Below, one piece after another: positions 6,004 through 8,186 of a stretch of DNA of 8,186 nt. How positions within the stretch are numbered: position 1 is the first letter of the stretch; each line of letters begins with the position of its first letter. A program made the position numbers and the translations under genes. Origin of the DNA: an uncultured Ruminococcus sp. (GTDB taxonomy: Bacteria; Bacillota; Clostridia; Oscillospirales; Ruminococcaceae); NCBI GenBank assembly GCA_946537565.1, contig CAMNFW010000087.1:1-8186 (forward strand), read 5' to 3'. The notes beneath the pieces were generated by a model that saw nothing but the letters and a program-made list of their open reading frames with translations, ran no database searches and had not been told where the DNA came from.

Positions 6004-6183
6004 TTGTTTAAGAAAAACGGCAGAACTTATGTGAGTGAATGGGAGTATGAGCAGGAAATTAATAATAAACCATGCAAAAATAAAAATACTGCTGTTAAAA
6101 TAATTATAATAATTTCTGCCGCCGCAATGATTGTTCCGGCTGTGATAGAGTTTATCAATTATTTAAATAATTTTCATCAGTGA
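6004..6183 (+). CDS. Small single-pass membrane protein with TTG start
   Basis: A 59-codon frame from TTG (6004) to TGA (6181-6183) encodes MFKKNGRTYVSEWEYEQEIN, then a Lys/Asn-rich stretch (20-32), one hydrophobic helix (about 30-48, beginning AVKIIIIISAAAMIVPAV) and a short tail ending NNFHQ. The topology is probably N-terminus inside by the positive-inside rule. The case for a gene is the excellent ribosome-binding site at 5988-5996 with 7-nt spacing, the start one base after the remB stop, and a sensible soluble-basic-helix layout. The only in-frame ATG, at residue 42, falls inside the helix. No family is recognised and the function is unknown. It is easy to miss because of the non-ATG start and small size. 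Confidence 0.75.
   Translation: MFKKNGRTYVSEWEYEQEINNKPCKNKNTAVKIIIIISAAAMIVPAVIEFINYLNNFHQ
6157..6172. repeat. 16-bp AT palindrome at the end of the 59-residue gene
   Basis: AATTATTTAAATAATT is a perfect palindrome, and a T-rich stretch (6184-6195) begins 11 nt after it. With only A-T pairs it would be a weak hairpin, so terminator activity is doubtful. Confidence 0.3.
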
Positions 6184-6196
6184 TTTTTGTTTTTTA

Positions 6197-6202
6197 TATA
6201 AT
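6197..6202 (+). promoter_or_regulatory. Possible -10 element before the 201-residue gene
   Basis: A perfect TATAAT lies in the 43-bp spacer after the 59-residue gene. No good -35 is found at 16-18 bp upstream (best three of six matches). If used, the transcript would start about 20 nt before the ATG at 6227 and could also serve gyrB. Confidence 0.3.
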
Positions 6203-6226
6203 TACTTTGCTCTTTTGCAGAGTTTT

Positions 6227-6832
6227 ATGAAGTCTCAGGAAAGGGGATTCGGAAAAAAACTTTTTCAAAAAAGGGCTGCACCGAATATTGAGCTTATGAC
6301 AGAAAATTATCAGGAGATGGATGAGAAAGGTTTATCACCAGAACAGAAAAAACACAGAAAAGGCTGTATCACTGCAATTGTGATAGTAATGATAGTTTTT
6401 GTCGGATTTTTTTACCTGATGTATAAAACCGCTGTGCCCGTTTCATACACAAGCTTCAATAAAGAAAGAATAGAAATGATCGAGCAGAAATATAAGGTGA
6501 GCCTTGATAATACCGTGCCGGTAAGATATTGGGTGCCAGCTCTGGCTCAGGACTCGGATTCCTGCTTCAATTTCTATACCGATGATCCGGCAGGATTTAT
6601 GGACAGCTTTTACGGTGAAGCTATTCTTAAAAGCTATTTAGCCCCCGATAAGGACGAAAGTTCATACACCTGCCATGTTGGAGGATATCTCTGTTTTACA
6701 GTAAGATTTGAAGCCTCAGACAGCAAAAAAGGAGCTTATTCCGGTAAGCTCGTTGCATACACAGATAAGATAACTTATAGCAGCACTGTTCCTTCGCAGG
6801 ACGGTAATGCAATTATATACAGCGAAAAATAG
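6227..6832 (+). CDS. Hypothetical single-pass membrane protein with extracytoplasmic domain
   Basis: This 201-residue protein is not recognised. A charged, probably cytoplasmic N-terminus (1-46, ending KKHRKG) is followed by one transmembrane helix (about 48-68, TAIVIVMIVFVGFFYLMY), then about 130 residues predicted outside the cell with three cysteines (113, 149, 156). This fits a type II membrane protein, such as an anchored domain of unknown role. The start is uncertain: ATG at 6227 was taken, but only a poor Shine-Dalgarno precedes it, and an in-frame TTG at 6215 would add four residues. The gene ends 16 bp before gyrB, so the two are probably co-transcribed. Bacillus subtilis has no gene at this place. 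A lipobox or catalytic motif was not seen. Confidence 0.8.
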   Translation: MKSQERGFGKKLFQKRAAPNIELMTENYQEMDEKGLSPEQKKHRKGCITAIVIVMIVFVGFFYLMYKTAVPVSYTSFNKERIEMIEQKYKVSLDNTVPVRYWVPALAQDSDSCFNFYTDDPAGFMDSFYGEAILKSYLAPDKDESSYTCHVGGYLCFTVRFEASDSKKGAYSGKLVAYTDKITYSSTVPSQDGNAIIYSEK

Positions 6833-6848
6833 TCGTTTGGAGGTTAAT

Positions 6849-8186
6849 ATGAGTCAGCAGAACAGCAACTATGACGAAAATGACATACAAGTACTTGAAG
6901 GACTGGAGGCTGTCCGGAAACGTCCCGGAATGTATATTGGTTCAACAGGTCCGGACGGACTTCATCATCTGGTATATGAAATAGTGGACAACTCCATTGA
7001 TGAAGCCCTTGCAGGATACTGCAACGAGATAACTGTTGAGATACTGAAGGATAATGTCATCAGGGTCTCTGATAACGGAAGAGGTATCCCTGTTGGTATC
7101 CACCCGAAAGAGGGGATCTCCGCAGCTACAGTTGTATATACTATTCTTCACGCAGGCGGAAAATTCGGCGGCGGCGGATATAAAGTGTCCGGCGGTCTCC
7201 ATGGTGTCGGAGCTTCTGTTGTTAATGCGCTGTCAGAATGGCTGGAGCTGACTGTTCAGGACGGAGAAAATGTATGGTTCCAGCGCTTTGAGCGTGGCGA
7301 TTACAAGGAAGAGCTTAAAAAAATAGGAACTACCGATAAGACTGGTACTTCCGTTATGTTCAAGGCTGACAGCGAGATATTTGAAAGCACTGTTTATGAC
7401 TACAGAGTGCTTCTTGACAGGCTTCGTGAACAGGCTTTCCTTAACGCCGGCCTTAAAATTATCTTCACCGATAAGCGTGATGATGAAGATATCAAGGGCG
7501 AGACCCTGCACTATGAAGGCGGTATACGTCAGTATGTTGAATATATGCACGCCACCCGTGGTCAGACAGCTATCGGCAATGGTGTTATCTATGTATCAGG
7601 TACTCAGGGAGATTCCTTCGCTGAGATAGCTATGCAGTATAATGACCAGTATAACGCCAATATAGTCTCCTTCGCCAATAATATCCGTACTAAGGACGGA
7701 GGATACCACGAAAAAGGCTTCAAAAATGCTATGACTAAGGTCATTAATGAGTACGGCAGAAAAATGGGAAAGCTTAAGGATAAGGAAAGTCTAAGCCTGG
7801 ACGATGTTCTTGAAGGTCTTACGGCTATTATTTCTGTTAAGCTTACTGAGTGTGAGTTCGAGGGTCAGACTAAGACCAGACTCGGAAATCCTGAAGTCAG
7901 ACCTTTTGTTGAAAAGCTTTTAACTGAAAAGCTTATGAATTATCTGGAGGAAAATCCTGAGATCGCCGGCATCGTTTTCGATAAGTGCGTATCCGCTCAG
8001 AAGGCAAGAGAGGCTGCTAAACGAGCAAGAGAGGCTGAACGTAAAAAGAATGTTCTTGGAAGCAGTTCAATGCCCGAAAAGCTCGCTGACTGCTCTGAGC
8101 GTGATAACCGCTACACCGAAATCTATATCGTCGAGGGAGATTCTGCGGGCGGTTCTGCTAAGCAGGGAAGAGACAGACGCTATCAG
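6849..8186 (+). CDS. gyrB: DNA gyrase subunit B, N-terminal part (runs off the right edge)
   Basis: The 446 visible codons stay open to the window edge. GyrB with GyrA forms the type II topoisomerase that introduces negative supercoils using ATP. The GHKL ATPase domain shows EGLEAVRKRPGMYIGST (17-33), the catalytic EIVDN (44-48), DNGRGIP (75-81) and the lid GGKFGGGGYKVSGGLHGVG (103-121). A transducer domain follows with the QTKTRLGN loop. The Toprim domain starts with EGDSAGGSAKQGRD (429-442), whose Glu is a metal-binding catalytic residue. About 200 C-terminal residues lie outside the window. GGAGG (6839-6843) lies 5 nt before the ATG at 6849. All motifs are intact. The ATPase pocket and Toprim region are the known targets of coumarin and quinolone-type resistance changes; no resistance call is made here. 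Confidence 0.98.
   Translation, partial: MSQQNSNYDENDIQVLEGLEAVRKRPGMYIGSTGPDGLHHLVYEIVDNSIDEALAGYCNEITVEILKDNVIRVSDNGRGIPVGIHPKEGISAATVVYTILHAGGKFGGGGYKVSGGLHGVGASVVNALSEWLELTVQDGENVWFQRFERGDYKEELKKIGTTDKTGTSVMFKADSEIFESTVYDYRVLLDRLREQAFLNAGLKIIFTDKRDDEDIKGETLHYEGGIRQYVEYMHATRGQTAIGNGVIYVSGTQGDSFAEIAMQYNDQYNANIVSFANNIRTKDGGYHEKGFKNAMTKVINEYGRKMGKLKDKESLSLDDVLEGLTAIISVKLTECEFEGQTKTRLGNPEVRPFVEKLLTEKLMNYLEENPEIAGIVFDKCVSAQKAREAAKRAREAERKKNVLGSSSMPEKLADCSERDNRYTEIYIVEGDSAGGSAKQGRDRRYQ

Noticed and set aside
6942..7629. ORFs in other frames across gyrB (minus 6942-7202 and 7233-7550; plus 7054-7251 and 7381-7629)
   Set aside because: They are shadows of the open gyrB frame, whose motifs are complete and in register from 6849 to the window end.

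Overview
This window is the replication-origin region of a Firmicutes/Clostridia chromosome. A divergent rpmH (ribosomal protein L34) lies at the left edge. Rightward from it runs dnaA - dnaN - (119-aa membrane protein) - yaaA (S4 domain) - recF - remB - (59-aa membrane protein) - (201-aa membrane protein) - gyrB, and gyrB runs off the right edge. The backbone is the order known from Bacillus subtilis. Protein details (an L34 N-terminus beginning MKRTYQPKKLHRKKEHGF, a DnaA arginine-finger segment reading RTRFEGGL, mixed codon use with very AT-rich spacers) suggest the Oscillospiraceae/Ruminococcus part of Clostridia. That placement is an inference from memory of the families, not a search result.

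Left part (1-832): the start of rpmH on the minus strand has a consensus promoter (TTGACA, 17 bp, TATAAT) with A-tracts upstream and a leader able to form hairpins. Between it and dnaA is a cluster of DnaA-box-like 9-mers and two palindromes, then an extended -10 promoter for dnaA. dnaA is best started at 833.

Middle part (2204-2880): the dnaA-dnaN spacer holds the second box cluster. It ends in a box, a run of C, three CTA trinucleotides and a long AT-rich stretch. This matches the DnaA box / GC cluster / DnaA-trio layout described for B. subtilis oriC, so duplex opening is predicted at about 2634-2720. A 16-bp direct repeat then overlaps a predicted dnaN promoter.

Right part (2881-8186): the replication and repair genes are tightly packed. 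yaaA/recF and recF/remB each overlap by 4 bp (ATGA), which suggests translational coupling. Three genes not recognised as members of any family, all predicted membrane proteins, interrupt the usual order. One is a 59-aa protein with a TTG start, behind a strong ribosome-binding site. The 59-aa and 201-aa genes sit between remB and gyrB.

Functionally, DnaA opens the origin, DnaN is the polymerase clamp, RecF loads recombinase at gaps and stalled forks, and GyrB with GyrA removes positive supercoils. YaaA is a small RNA-binding-type protein and RemB belongs to a DNA-binding regulator family. No mobile element, CRISPR array, tRNA or rRNA was seen. The best candidates for something undescribed are the three membrane proteins and the repeat element in front of dnaN.
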